NCBI GenBank assembly: GCA_035561515.1
Contig: DATMXP010000048.1
Location: 1 to 33,573 of the forward strand
Direction: 5' to 3'
Source: Terriglobales bacterium
GTDB taxonomy: Bacteria > Acidobacteriota > Terriglobia > Terriglobales > Acidobacteriaceae
DNA: 33,573 bases
Shown here piece after piece: positions 14,674 through 23,723 of the stretch. The notes below the pieces were generated by a model. The model saw only the letters and a list, made by a program, of their open reading frames with translations. It made no database searches and had not been told where the DNA came from. Within the stretch, counting starts at the first letter, position 1. Every line of letters starts with the position of its first letter. A program made the position numbers and the translations under genes.

Positions 14674-15759
14674 TTATAGATTGCCGCGACGGGCCTGCTC
14701 CAACTCAATCGCTTCGAACAGTGCTTTGAAGTTCCCCTTGCCAAAGCCGCGGCTGCCCTTGCGCTGGATGATCTCGAAGAACACTGTAGGGCGGTCTTCC
14801 ACTGGCTTTGAGAAGATCTGGAGCAGGTAGCCTTCCTGGTCGCGGTCAACAAGGATGCCCAACCGCTTGATTTCTTCCAACGGCTCGTCGAGTTTGCCGA
14901 CGCGGTCGGTGAGGATTTCGTAGTAGGAATCGGGTACGCGCAGGAATTCGACACCGTTTTGCTGCAGACGATCGACGGTGTAAAGGACGTCCTTCACCTG
15001 TAGCGCGACGTGTTGAACGCCGGGGCCGCAATAGGCTTCGAGATATTCGTCGATTTGAGATTTGCGGCGTCCGGGAGCGGGCTCATTGATGGGGAACTTC
15101 ACCGAATACGAGTCGTCGGACATGACGATCGACATAAGCGCCGAGTACTCGGTCGAAATGTCCTTGTCGTCGAAACTGATGTAGCGATGGAAGCCGAAGA
15201 CGTTGTGGTAGAAGTCCGCCCAGTGATTCATCTTTCCGAGATCGACGTTACCGACCATGTGGTCCACGCGCAGGATGCCGGTATCGCGCTCTTCAATCAC
15301 CGCCTCGCTGAATCCCGGGAGGAACGGGCCATCGTAGTCTTTATAGGAAATGAGCGAGTGGATGGTGTCGCCGTAAGTATGTACAGCAGCGTGGCGCACG
15401 GTACCGTGGTCGTCCTTCAGATCGTGCGGTTCGATGAATGGCTTGGCTCCGCGCCGGACAGCTTCTTCGAAAGCGAAGTCGGCGTCGGCCACTTCAAGCG
15501 CGATATCGCGAACACCATCTCCGTGGAGCTTGATGTGATCGGCCGCCGGGTGGTTACAGCTTAGCGGCGTGCTCAACACGAAGTTGGTCTTATGCTGCGA
15601 CAGGGCATACGACGCCATCTGGCGATTGCCGGTTTCAAGCCCGGAGTACGCAACCTGCGAAAAGCCGAACGCCTTGCGATAGTAGTAAGCGGCCTGCTTG
15701 GCGTTTCCCACCCAGAATTCAACGTGGTGAACTCTCTTCAGCTTAAGAGGGTTTTCCAT
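14674..15759 (-). CDS. hpd: 4-Hydroxyphenylpyruvate dioxygenase
   Basis: Converts 4-hydroxyphenylpyruvate to homogentisate with Fe(II) and O2; first gene of the operon. 361 residues with two vicinal-oxygen-chelate halves (about 8-140 and 162-340). Iron ligands are His167 (VDHMVG), His250 (VQHVAL) and Glu329 (FFEIIQR). The C-terminal RKGSRGFGKGNF segment, which closes over the active site, is intact. The start MENPLKLKRVHHVEF has GAGG just before the ATG. A TATAAA box lies 25 bases upstream, giving a very short leader. Confidence 0.97.
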   Translation of the reverse strand: MENPLKLKRVHHVEFWVGNAKQAAYYYRKAFGFSQVAYSGLETGNRQMASYALSQHKTNFVLSTPLSCNHPAADHIKLHGDGVRDIALEVADADFAFEEAVRRGAKPFIEPHDLKDDHGTVRHAAVHTYGDTIHSLISYKDYDGPFLPGFSEAVIEERDTGILRVDHMVGNVDLGKMNHWADFYHNVFGFHRYISFDDKDISTEYSALMSIVMSDDSYSVKFPINEPAPGRRKSQIDEYLEAYCGPGVQHVALQVKDVLYTVDRLQQNGVEFLRVPDSYYEILTDRVGKLDEPLEEIKRLGILVDRDQEGYLLQIFSKPVEDRPTVFFEIIQRKGSRGFGKGNFKALFEAIELEQARRGNL

Positions 15760-15783
15760 TTCCTCACATCTCCCGGCGGCTAT

Positions 15784-15789
15784 TTTATA
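15784..15789 (-). promoter_or_regulatory. Possible -10 box for the hpd operon
   Basis: TATAAA on the minus strand (5 of 6), within an AT-rich block. Predicted RNA start is about 18 bases before the hpd ATG. The -35 region is weak (AAACGC-like), which may point to an activator-dependent promoter. Confidence 0.4.
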
Positions 15790-15831
15790 TGCTCGCTAGA
15801 TAAGATGCGTTTTCGCCATGAGTTCGCAAGC

Positions 15832-16788
15832 TCAGGCACTGCCAATCAGGATTCCAGTGATGAAAACGAGCACCCCTCCGACGATGACCTGGAAAGCGGC
15901 GGAAAGGATGGGAGTGTCCATATAGCGTTTTCGTATCCACGTGATGATGGCCAACTCTGCGACCACCACGATCACAGCGGCAATAAAAGCGGCGTGGAAG
16001 TTGGGAATAAGGAACGGAACGGTGTGCCCAATCCCGCCCAGAGTGGTCATTAGGCCGCAGATAACGCCACGAATCCACGGATGGCCACGTCCGGTGAGAG
16101 CGCCATCGTCGGAAAGCGCCTCGGCGAAGCCCATACTGATACCCGCTCCCACAGATGCGGCGAGGCCTACGATAAGGGCATCATGGCTGTTCCGGGTGGC
16201 AAAGGCAGCCGCGAACACGGGGGCCAGGGTGGAGACGGAGCCGTCCATAAGACCGGCAAGTCCGGGTTGGACGACTTGGAGTACAAACAGGCGCCGATTA
16301 GCTTCGTCTTCTTTGGCCTTAACGTCGGGACGCAGCTTTTCCGCCTCAAGTTCTTCGGCGCTACGCTCGTGGTGACGCTCTTCCTGGGCAAGGTCGTCGA
16401 GCAACTGCCGGACGCTAGCGTCCTTGGCGCGGGCTGCGGCACGTTCATAGAAGCGGCGGGCTTCCACTTCCATGGCCGCAGCCGTGTTACGGACCGTATC
16501 GATTCCAAGCGGGCGCACCAGCCAGACCGGACGCCGGTGGATAAAGCCCTTTACGTCCTGCCGACGAATGAGGGGAATGTGCTCGCCGAACTTTTGCTGG
16601 TGGAGTTCAATTAGCCGCCGGCGATGGCCGGACTCTTCCTTGCGCATTTCCTCAAAGACATCGGCGGAGGCAGGGAATTCCTGCCGAAGGCCGTCGGCAA
16701 AGTCGGCGTATACGCGTTCGTCCTCTTCTTCCAGCGAGATGGCCAGGGCGAGTATTTCGCGTTCGGTAAGGCTGTCGAAGTTCCTCAT
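15832..16788 (-). CDS. MbfA-type membrane-bound ferritin/VIT1 fusion (iron exporter)
   Basis: 318 residues in two parts. Residues 1-150 are an erythrin/rubrerythrin-like di-iron four-helix bundle, with acidic and His ligands in ISLEEEDERVYADF, EEMRKEESGHRRR, MEVEARRFYER and LAQEERHHERSAEE. Residues about 165-318 are a VIT1/CCC1-type transporter domain with about five membrane helices, including GLMDGSVSTLAPVFAAAFA and the internal-loop ALSDDGALTGRGHP. MbfA of rhizobia with this build exports ferrous iron and protects from iron and peroxide stress at low pH. It is divergent from the acyltransferase gene. I saw no clear Fur or Irr box in the 102-bp divergent region. Confidence 0.88.
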   Translation of the reverse strand: MRNFDSLTEREILALAISLEEEDERVYADFADGLRQEFPASADVFEEMRKEESGHRRRLIELHQQKFGEHIPLIRRQDVKGFIHRRPVWLVRPLGIDTVRNTAAAMEVEARRFYERAAARAKDASVRQLLDDLAQEERHHERSAEELEAEKLRPDVKAKEDEANRRLFVLQVVQPGLAGLMDGSVSTLAPVFAAAFATRNSHDALIVGLAASVGAGISMGFAEALSDDGALTGRGHPWIRGVICGLMTTLGGIGHTVPFLIPNFHAAFIAAVIVVVAELAIITWIRKRYMDTPILSAAFQVIVGGVLVFITGILIGSA

Positions 16789-16853
16789 AGAGTGGAGACC
16801 TGAGTGCGAAATACCTTACACGGTGAGTTGACCGAAGGCGAGTGCAACTGTCA

Positions 16854-16882
16854 TTGACGCGGGCATCGCGAATGGATAGGCT
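16854..16882 (+). promoter_or_regulatory. Sigma-70-type promoter predicting a leaderless mRNA
   Basis: TTGACG (16854-16859), 17-base spacer, TAGGCT (16877-16882). The start site would fall at about 16889, essentially on the ATG at 16891. No Shine-Dalgarno is visible before that ATG, consistent with leaderless translation. Confidence 0.5.
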
Positions 16883-16890
16883 GCGCAGTT

Positions 16891-18030
16891 ATGGCGACAT
16901 TGGCCCAAACGGAACCTTCTATAGTCGCGCCGAAAATTACCTCAACGCGGTTGCTATCACTGGATGTCTTTCGCGGCATCACCATCGCCTCCATGATCCT
17001 GGTGAATGATGCCGGCGACTGGGGACATATCTACTGGCCTCTGGGGCATGCACCGTGGCACGGCTGGACGCCGACCGACCTGATCTTCCCATTCTTCCTG
17101 TTCATTGTCGGGGTTTCGATGGTTTTGTCGTTCAACTCGCGGCGGGCGCGAGGCGCTACGCGGGGTGAACTGATGCTGCACTCGCTAAAGCGGGCTGCAA
17201 TCATTTTTGGACTGGGCCTGTTTCTTGCGCTGTATCCGCGATTCGATTTCAGCATCGTGCGCATACCAGGCGTGTTGCAGCGAATTGCGGTGGTGTACCT
17301 GCTTGCATCGGCTATTGTGTTGTATTTTGGGCGGAAAACGCGGATGGCGATCACCGCAGTGCTGCTGCTCGGATACTGGGCGGCGATGATGCTTATTCCG
17401 GTGCCCGGATACGGAGCAGGCGTGCTTTCGGCCGATGGGAGCCTGGCCAGCTATGTAGATCGTCTGCTGCTCTACAACCATTTGTACGTGTCGCACCGGT
17501 TCGATCCGGAAGGAATCTTGAGTACCTTCCCGGCGATCGCGACGTGTCTCTTTGGCGTCTTTACAGGCGAGTGGATTCGCGGCAAGGAACCGAAGCAACT
17601 TGTGCGCGGATTGCTGATTGGGGCTGTAGTCGGGTTGGCCCTTGGGAAAATCTGGAACATCTGGTTCCCAATTAACAAGAACCTGTGGACCAGTTCGTAC
17701 GTACTGTTCTGCGCCGGATTCGCGATGGCCGTGTTTGCCGTCTGCTACTGGCTGGTGGATTTCAAGGGATGGAAGCGGTGGGCACAGCCATTTGTATGGT
17801 TCGGCGTGAATCCGCTGGCGATCTTCTTCCTGGCAAGCTGGTTTGGGAAAGCGACCAGCGTTCCATGGGTCGGCGGAATACGGATCAAAAGCGTGGTGTA
17901 CGGAAAGGTGTTTGCCAACCTGTTCCCAAGTCCGTACATGAACTCGCTGGCATTCGCGGTGTGCTTCGTGCTGCTGTTCTGGTTTATCGCCTGGGCGCTG
18001 TACCAGAAAAAGATTTTCATCCGCGTTTAG
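16891..18030 (+). CDS. HGSNAT/NagX-like acyltransferase membrane protein (DUF5009/DUF1624 type)
   Basis: 379 residues with about ten membrane helices. The N-terminal signature RLLSLDVFRGITIASMILVN and the following WTPTDLIFPFFLFIVGVSM are characteristic of the heparan-alpha-glucosaminide N-acetyltransferase relatives; an Asp-x-Phe-Arg-Gly and a later His (YVSHRFDPEGIL) are the conserved polar residues. In bacteria such proteins are thought to acylate sugars such as amino-sugars at the inner membrane; donor and acceptor are not known here. No Shine-Dalgarno is seen and the promoter predicts a leaderless message. The stop codon overlaps that of the convergent response-regulator gene by 4 bases. 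Confidence 0.85.
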   Translation: MATLAQTEPSIVAPKITSTRLLSLDVFRGITIASMILVNDAGDWGHIYWPLGHAPWHGWTPTDLIFPFFLFIVGVSMVLSFNSRRARGATRGELMLHSLKRAAIIFGLGLFLALYPRFDFSIVRIPGVLQRIAVVYLLASAIVLYFGRKTRMAITAVLLLGYWAAMMLIPVPGYGAGVLSADGSLASYVDRLLLYNHLYVSHRFDPEGILSTFPAIATCLFGVFTGEWIRGKEPKQLVRGLLIGAVVGLALGKIWNIWFPINKNLWTSSYVLFCAGFAMAVFAVCYWLVDFKGWKRWAQPFVWFGVNPLAIFFLASWFGKATSVPWVGGIRIKSVVYGKVFANLFPSPYMNSLAFAVCFVLLFWFIAWALYQKKIFIRV

Positions 18031-19415
18031 TTATCACCTGCGGCTTTGAGCGATGCCAGATCAATTCCCAGCTGCTGACATTTCTTGTACAGGTGGCTGC
18101 GCTCAAGCGCGAGTTCCTTCGCGGTGGCTGTCATGTTGTAGCCGTGGCGTTTGAGCTCCGCGAGGATCGTCTGCTTCTCGAAGCTGTCCACCCGTTCGGA
18201 AAGAGGGCCAGTGCTGGAGACCTTCAACTCCGACGCTACAGTGCCCTTTAACCGTGGAAGAGCTAGCTCTACGGCGGCGCGATCAACTTGGCCGTCGAGC
18301 GCCAGCAACATCACCCGTTCTACCACGTTCCGCAGTTCGCGAACGTTTCCTGGCCAGGCATAGTTCGCCAGCGCATCAATAGCTTCGGGCAGGAACGTCA
18401 TGGGCTTCCATCCGTTCTGTGCGCTCACAAGCTTCGCGAAATGCTCGACGAGGGCTGGGATGTCTTCGCGGCGTTCGCGAAGCGAGGGCAGGATGAGAGG
18501 GAAGACGTAAACACGGTGAAAAAGGTCCTGCCGGAACTTGCCTTCGCTTACGAGTTCTTCGAGGTCACGGTGAGTCGCCACGACGACTCGGACATCAACA
18601 GTAACGGGCTTGTCTCCGCCAATGCGTTCGACTTCGCCTTCCTCCAATACGCGCAACAGCTTGGCCTGCATGGCAAGAGGCATGTCGCCGATTTCGTCGA
18701 GAAATAACGTGCCGTGATGTGCCTGCTCGAACTTGCCGATGTGACGGTTGGCGGCTCCAGTGAAGGAACCTTTCTCATGGCCGAAGAGTTCGGACTCGAT
18801 GAGTTCCGCTGGAATGGCAGCGCAGTTCAAAGTGACGAACGGCCCGTTGGCACGTGCCGATTTCTCATGCAGCGTACGCGCGACCAGTTCTTTGCCGGTG
18901 CCGGTTTCGCCGTATATGCACACGCGCGATTCGCTTTGCGCGACCCGTTCGATCTGCATCATCACGCGTTTCATGGCGTCGCCTGACCAAACGATCTGGT
19001 GCTTACCGACGCGCTGCTTGAGTTCCCGGTTCTCCTGTTCGAGTCGCTTCAACTTCAGTGCATTCTCGACCGTGAGCAGTAGTTTGTCGGTGGAGAGCGG
19101 CTTTTCGAGGAAGTCGAGCGCGCCGAGCCGGGTGGCTTTGACGGCCATTTCGATGTGCGCCTGGCCGGACATCATGACGACTGGGGCAGCGACGGAGTTA
19201 TTCTTCAGATCCTCTAATAAAGCGAGACCATCGCGATTGGGCATTACGACGTCGGAAAGGATGAGGTCGAACGGTCGAGACTTCGCGAGTTCCAGTGCCT
19301 TGGCGGCGTTGTCGCAGACGGTTGCCTCGTGTCCGGCGAGCCGGAAAGCGCGCGAGAGGGAAGCCAGTGTGTTGGGTTCGTCGTCTACGATGAGGATGTC
19401 GGCTTTCGTCGGCAT
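18027..19415 (-). CDS. NtrC-family sigma-54-dependent response regulator
   Basis: 462 residues, complete three-domain build. Receiver about 1-120 with Asp11/Asp12, phospho-acceptor Asp55 (LILSDVVMP) and Lys105 (EKP). AAA+ domain about 140-370 with Walker A GETGTGKE (169-176), sigma-54 contact loop GSFTGA (216-221, Ser in place of the common Ala) and Walker B LFLDE (237-241). Fis-type helix-turn-helix at the C-terminus (NMTATAKELALERSHLYKK). It activates sigma-54 promoters when phosphorylated, surely by the kinase whose stop lies 3 bases upstream. It is the last gene of the four-gene operon. Layout resembles NtrX/NtrC; target genes are not evident in this window. Confidence 0.95.
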   Translation of the reverse strand: MPTKADILIVDDEPNTLASLSRAFRLAGHEATVCDNAAKALELAKSRPFDLILSDVVMPNRDGLALLEDLKNNSVAAPVVMMSGQAHIEMAVKATRLGALDFLEKPLSTDKLLLTVENALKLKRLEQENRELKQRVGKHQIVWSGDAMKRVMMQIERVAQSESRVCIYGETGTGKELVARTLHEKSARANGPFVTLNCAAIPAELIESELFGHEKGSFTGAANRHIGKFEQAHHGTLFLDEIGDMPLAMQAKLLRVLEEGEVERIGGDKPVTVDVRVVVATHRDLEELVSEGKFRQDLFHRVYVFPLILPSLRERREDIPALVEHFAKLVSAQNGWKPMTFLPEAIDALANYAWPGNVRELRNVVERVMLLALDGQVDRAAVELALPRLKGTVASELKVSSTGPLSERVDSFEKQTILAELKRHGYNMTATAKELALERSHLYKKCQQLGIDLASLKAAGDN

Positions 19416-19418
19416 GAT

Positions 19419-21221
19419 TTATCCCACCTTCGCAGTGTCGGCCTTTACGGTGCCGGATGAGTATTTCGGAAGTTCAATACGAAACGTCGCGCCCTGTCCT
19501 GGTGTGCTCTCGACTGTGATCGTTCCCTTGTGATCGCTGATCACAGACTGCACGATCGCGAGTCCGAGCCCGGTTCCGCGTTGTTTGCTGGTGTAGTAGG
19601 GCGTGAAGAGACGCACGCACTCTTCGGGTGTAAGTCCCGTGCCGGAGTCGGCGATCTCGATACGTACGGAGTCAGTCTGCTCGCGCGTGCGGAAGGTAAT
19701 AGTGCCGCCGTTCGGCATGGCATCCATGGCATTGAGCACGAGATTCGAAAGTGCGCGATGGAGGAGATCGGGATCGGCCTCGATCAGGCGAAGCGAGTCC
19801 TGAAGTTCCAGACGGACCGTGATCTGCGGTTTGCCCGGAGCGCTGAATTGCGGCTCGTGTAGCGCCACCACACCCTTGATGACGTCGTTGATCTGCACGC
19901 GCTGCAACTGCGGCTGCGGCATCTTCGAAAAGTCGGAGAAGCGTCCGATGATTGTCTTAAGGTTAGTGAGTTCGGCGAGCAGGGTACTGGCGCTTTCGCG
20001 GAAGACTTCGTCGAATTCAGCCGGCGGAAGTTCGCGGGCGCGTACGAGGTTCTCTACCGTGATCTGAAGTGGGAAGAGCGGGTTCTTCAGTTCGTGAGCC
20101 AATCGCCGGGCCAATTCACGCCATGCCGCTACACGTTCAGACTGCAACAGCTTTTCGCGCTGCGAAATGATTTCGTGCGTCATGCTGTTGAAAGCTTCCG
20201 CCAGTTCTCCGAGTTCGTCTGTATTAGGAACCTCGACACGTGTGTCCCAATTTCCGGCGGCGACGGCGCGAGCGCCTTCGGCAAGTTGCTCGACAGGACG
20301 AGTGAAGCGAGCGGCCAGCCAGAGGGAGATCAGGATGGCGAAGAGGATTCCTGCTCCGCCCACGGTGAAGGCGACCGTGCGGATATCGTAGAGGAACTGC
20401 ACGAGGTCCCGCCGCGCGTGGCCGATTAACAGCACGGCCAAGAGCGAGTCGTCCTGCCCTTTGAGCGGGAAGGCCTTGAACGTTTCGGCGTCGCGGAGAT
20501 CCGAACTCCAGTGGATGATTCGCGATGTTTCGTTACGGCTCAACTTCACTTCGTCGATGACTGAGGAGAGCTTCTCGAGATTGGGGGTGTCGGGATCAGC
20601 GCCGACGAGGTTGGCGGCGTTGAAGGAGCCGTCCTGCACACGGTAAAGAAAGGCGCGCATACCCGGCGGCAGGCTCAGACTGAAGAGAAACTCGCGGTCG
20701 AGACGCTCTCCGCCGAGGATGTAGATGGGATTTTCGCCAACACGAATTGCACGTACTGAGAAGAGTCCAAGGGCCGTTCCGTCCTGGAGTTCTTCGCGCT
20801 TGAGAAAGGCCTGCGCCGATGTCTTCGACGGGACGGTCTCTTTGTAGCCAAAACGAGCGGGCCACTGCGCGGAGGAGATGATGCTGCCATCGGCGGAGAG
20901 GATCTCAAGGAAGTCCAGTCCGTACGCCCGGGCCTGATTGGTGGCTTCGTTCAGGTAAGCGGCCGGATCGCCCCCATGAGAGATATCGAGCGCCATGCGT
21001 GCGATGCTTTCGTTCTCGGCGATGTTCTGCACACGCTTAGCCACCTCGTCGCCACGACGCTGAAATTCACGCCGGAACTGCTGCACTAGCGCTTCCGTGC
21101 GCTGATTGTCGGTGCGTTCGAACAGTTGACGGGTCTGCCGGGAAATCGCCCATCCAATGGCAACCACGGTGGCAACAATGATGACCGCGAATACGGCAAG
21201 CAGACGCCGGCGGAAACTCAT
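19419..21221 (-). CDS. Membrane sensor histidine kinase, NtrY-like
   Basis: 600 residues. Membrane helix 1 about 7-27, periplasmic sensor about 28-282 (Cache/dCache-like strand pattern with LDFLEILSADGSIISSAQWP), membrane helix 2 about 284-306, HAMP about 305-357, then HisKA with the phospho-acceptor His376 in RRLAHELKNPLFPLQ and a full ATPase domain (N box LSNLVLNAMDAM, DSGTGLTPE, GTGLGLAIV). The AHELKNPL-x-P form is typical of NtrB/NtrY kinases partnered to NtrC regulators. Start overlaps the end of the solute-binding gene by 4 bases (ATGA), and the regulator follows 3 bases after its stop. The signal is unknown, but the preceding binding-protein gene suggests a periplasmic ligand. Confidence 0.93.
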   Translation of the reverse strand: MSFRRRLLAVFAVIIVATVVAIGWAISRQTRQLFERTDNQRTEALVQQFRREFQRRGDEVAKRVQNIAENESIARMALDISHGGDPAAYLNEATNQARAYGLDFLEILSADGSIISSAQWPARFGYKETVPSKTSAQAFLKREELQDGTALGLFSVRAIRVGENPIYILGGERLDREFLFSLSLPPGMRAFLYRVQDGSFNAANLVGADPDTPNLEKLSSVIDEVKLSRNETSRIIHWSSDLRDAETFKAFPLKGQDDSLLAVLLIGHARRDLVQFLYDIRTVAFTVGGAGILFAILISLWLAARFTRPVEQLAEGARAVAAGNWDTRVEVPNTDELGELAEAFNSMTHEIISQREKLLQSERVAAWRELARRLAHELKNPLFPLQITVENLVRARELPPAEFDEVFRESASTLLAELTNLKTIIGRFSDFSKMPQPQLQRVQINDVIKGVVALHEPQFSAPGKPQITVRLELQDSLRLIEADPDLLHRALSNLVLNAMDAMPNGGTITFRTREQTDSVRIEIADSGTGLTPEECVRLFTPYYTSKQRGTGLGLAIVQSVISDHKGTITVESTPGQGATFRIELPKYSSGTVKADTAKVG

Positions 21222-22561
21222 GGCTTACCTCCCGTTGTGCGCGGTGCAAGCCAGACGTCGGCGAACCTCCATTGCCCTGCGGGCGACGGATCGAAGTTGC
21301 GAACGCGTTCTTTGAGTGCGGTGACCTTCGGAATGTGAACGAGAGGAATCGCCGAGTAGGTTTGAAGCGCGGTGCGCTCATTGGAATAGAGCGATTCGAT
21401 ATTGTCGCTGGTAAACGGCTGCATGATCGACAGCTTTTCGACCAAGGCGTTCAGAGCAACGGCCGGATTGAGCGATGACACGGAAACAGTCTCGATCCGG
21501 AGATCAGCAGAGTTGGAGGCAACCGCCGATCCAGCAATGCCGACGTCGCGCAGGTTCAGAGCTACACGTTCGGCGATCAGGCGTTGAACAGATTCTGTGG
21601 GATCATAGCCAATCGTGATGGCAGGTGGGCGTCCAGCTTGTTTCAGAAGATCGCGAGCTTTTGCCTGATCTGGAGCGGTCGGGAAGAGGAACGCGTATCC
21701 GGTAAGCCAGTTTGGGAGCAGGCTTCCCGCCACCTCGCCCTGTCGCTGGAAGATGACCGAATGAATGGAACCGCGGTCGATCGCCAGCGAGATCGCCTGA
21801 CGAATGCGGAGGTCACCCAACTCGGTCTTCTTCGAGTTGAAGACCAGCAGTAGGGTTACGGATGGGCGCGACAATTCGACGCGCATGCGTTCCTGCTGGA
21901 GCCGTCGCAACATGTCGGCGGCGAGTTCAACGACGTCGACGTGATCAAAAGAGAAGTCGTTGAGTTGATCGCGGGAGTTACGCCCGGTCTTGATCTCAAG
22001 CGTGTCAAGATACGGGCGCCCGCCCCAGTAGTTGTCGAATGCTTTCAGGCTGATCGTGCCGGGCGTACGTGTCTCGATTCGGAACGGACCAGTGCCGAAG
22101 ACGTCGTTGCCGCTGGTCAGGATGACCGCGTATTCCGGCTGCGACAAAATTGACGGCAGGTTAGGCCTAGGTGAGTCGCACTGGTACATCATCGCGATCG
22201 AGGAGAGCAGCAGCTTGCATCCGGGTACGGGTACCTGGCTGAGTTTGGCGGCCGAAAGCGGGGTTCCATCGTGGAACTGGACGCCGGTGCGGAGGGTGAA
22301 ATCCCAGCGGGAGCCGTTGTCGGGCGTCGTCCAACGAAGCGCAAGTCCGGGTTGTAGGCGACCATTGTCATGAATCGTGACGAGCGTTTCGAACACGGGG
22401 CCGACCAGCAGGTCGGGCGCGCCCTCGTATTCCGGTACGACTTCCCGGAACTGCACCCGCAATGGGTCGCCATACCTCGGACGTGTTCGCGCGAAGGCTG
22501 CTGAAATCAGCAATAGCGCCGCACTACTGATTGCAAGTAATCGAAACGCTATAGGCTTCAT
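21218..22561 (-). CDS. Family-5 (SBP_bac_5) extracellular solute-binding protein, shortened
   Basis: The start MKPIAFRLLAISSAALLLISAAFA gives a clean signal peptide; a 32-codon upstream extension without one is rejected. 447 residues, shorter than the usual 500-540. Family landmarks are present: GLALRWTTPDNGSRWDFTLR, VQFHDGTPL, FGTGPFRIE, RIRQAISLAIDRGSI and LLPNWLTGYA. The segment after FHDGTPLSAAKL, where other members have some 50 more residues, is collapsed. There is no permease or ATPase gene nearby; instead the next genes encode a sensor kinase (ATGA overlap) and a sigma-54 regulator. A sensory accessory role for the kinase is therefore more likely than plain transport. The gene start overlaps the upstream gene by 38 bases. 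Confidence 0.85.
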   Translation of the reverse strand: MKPIAFRLLAISSAALLLISAAFARTRPRYGDPLRVQFREVVPEYEGAPDLLVGPVFETLVTIHDNGRLQPGLALRWTTPDNGSRWDFTLRTGVQFHDGTPLSAAKLSQVPVPGCKLLLSSIAMMYQCDSPRPNLPSILSQPEYAVILTSGNDVFGTGPFRIETRTPGTISLKAFDNYWGGRPYLDTLEIKTGRNSRDQLNDFSFDHVDVVELAADMLRRLQQERMRVELSRPSVTLLLVFNSKKTELGDLRIRQAISLAIDRGSIHSVIFQRQGEVAGSLLPNWLTGYAFLFPTAPDQAKARDLLKQAGRPPAITIGYDPTESVQRLIAERVALNLRDVGIAGSAVASNSADLRIETVSVSSLNPAVALNALVEKLSIMQPFTSDNIESLYSNERTALQTYSAIPLVHIPKVTALKERVRNFDPSPAGQWRFADVWLAPRTTGGKP

Positions 22562-23711
22562 ACTGTCCTGTCCGCAGGTTATGTGCGATGGCGGTTGCTG
22601 TGTTTGCGTCGTGTGTCCAGAGCGCGGTAATGGGGCCGGCAAATGCCACCGGGCCACTGACCAGGACCGGTTCGCCGTCGGGAATTTCGTAGGCCCGAAG
22701 GGAATCAGGTTGCGTATCGTCGGCAGCGGCAGTTACCAGCAATTGGGTTCCTGAACCGCAAGCGGAGCGAACTGCGGCGATGTCGCTGCCCCAGTCACCG
22801 GTTATGTTCATCGACAGAGTACGTTCGTTTACGCCGTCGTTCAGGCGAACACGGCCATCGACGCCGGTAAAGATAGCCAGAGAGTTGTTTTGTCGCTGCA
22901 GCCACGCGGCAGAGTAGAAGGGCGGATTCTGGTTTTCGCTCGCGGGAACAAGAGCCCCGTTGAAGTAATTGCGGGCGGAGTTGAAGAACGCTGACCGCGG
23001 CCCAAGTTTCCATGCGTCTTCGCCGTCGCGGCAGATGACGGAGCTGGCCCGTCCCAAAGAGACAGTACAAACCGTGCCCGGAAGGTAGGCGTCAACGCTC
23101 TTGTCACCGGGGACAAGCAGTCCGCGGAGATCGCGCGGAAATGGGTGGTTGCGAGCGACGTTCCAGGACTGCTGGCGTTCCCATGTGCTGTTGCTTTGCG
23201 TGTAGGAGGTAATCAAATCCGCTTCGAGGACGATGAGGCGATTGCGGTCGAATACCAGAGCATCCACGAATTGCGTTGGTTGCGACCACAATAAAGACTT
23301 GCTGATAACGACCGTAGGCCCACTTTTCGTCGGCGCTGCCGATTGCGCTCGTGGAACTGAGACCATCGCCACTTGCGTGTTGTTGCCTTGCTTGACTTCC
23401 GCGATCCAAAGATAGCCTTGCAGGTTCTCTGAAAGAGTCACGCGAACTTCGCTGTGGACGTTAGCGACGGCACCGACGGATACACCGGACGTCCGCAGTT
23501 GCGCTTCAATGGCGCGCTGGATTTCGCCGACCTGATCTTTGGGAAGGGAAGAGGAATTGGTGACAGTCAGAGTAATGCTTCCGGGACCGCTGGCGCTGGC
23601 GATCGCCTTCGCCAGGTCGGTTGCCGCTAAACTCCAGTCCGATCCCCATGCAGGCGAAACCAATGCCAAGATGCACAACACGCACCAACGGAGCCGATTG
23701 CCTAAGTTCAT
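22524..23711 (-). CDS. Secreted protein of unknown function, probable beta-propeller
   Basis: From the ATG at 23711 the protein has a signal peptide (MNLGNRLRWCVLCILALVSPAWG) and about 395 residues. Residues 25-120 look like an alpha/beta domain (DLAKAIASASGPGSITLTV, then QVGEIQRAIEAQLR), and the rest is strand-rich with repeats of the LVFDRNRLIVLEADL, LAIFTGVDGRVRL and TALWTHDANTATAI kind, suggesting propeller blades. I do not recognise a named family. An ATG 33 bases earlier (23744) is in frame but a perfect TATAAT lies between the two, so I prefer the shorter form. First gene of an operon with solute-binding protein, kinase and regulator. Confidence 0.75.
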   Translation of the reverse strand: MNLGNRLRWCVLCILALVSPAWGSDWSLAATDLAKAIASASGPGSITLTVTNSSSLPKDQVGEIQRAIEAQLRTSGVSVGAVANVHSEVRVTLSENLQGYLWIAEVKQGNNTQVAMVSVPRAQSAAPTKSGPTVVISKSLLWSQPTQFVDALVFDRNRLIVLEADLITSYTQSNSTWERQQSWNVARNHPFPRDLRGLLVPGDKSVDAYLPGTVCTVSLGRASSVICRDGEDAWKLGPRSAFFNSARNYFNGALVPASENQNPPFYSAAWLQRQNNSLAIFTGVDGRVRLNDGVNERTLSMNITGDWGSDIAAVRSACGSGTQLLVTAAADDTQPDSLRAYEIPDGEPVLVSGPVAFAGPITALWTHDANTATAIAHNLRTGQYEAYSVSITCNQ

Positions 23712-23723
23712 CGTGAAACTCGC

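Noticed and set aside
18748..19533. Plus-strand frame of 261 codons opposite the NtrC-type gene
   Set aside because: Ser/Arg-rich shadow of a complete, motif-rich gene.
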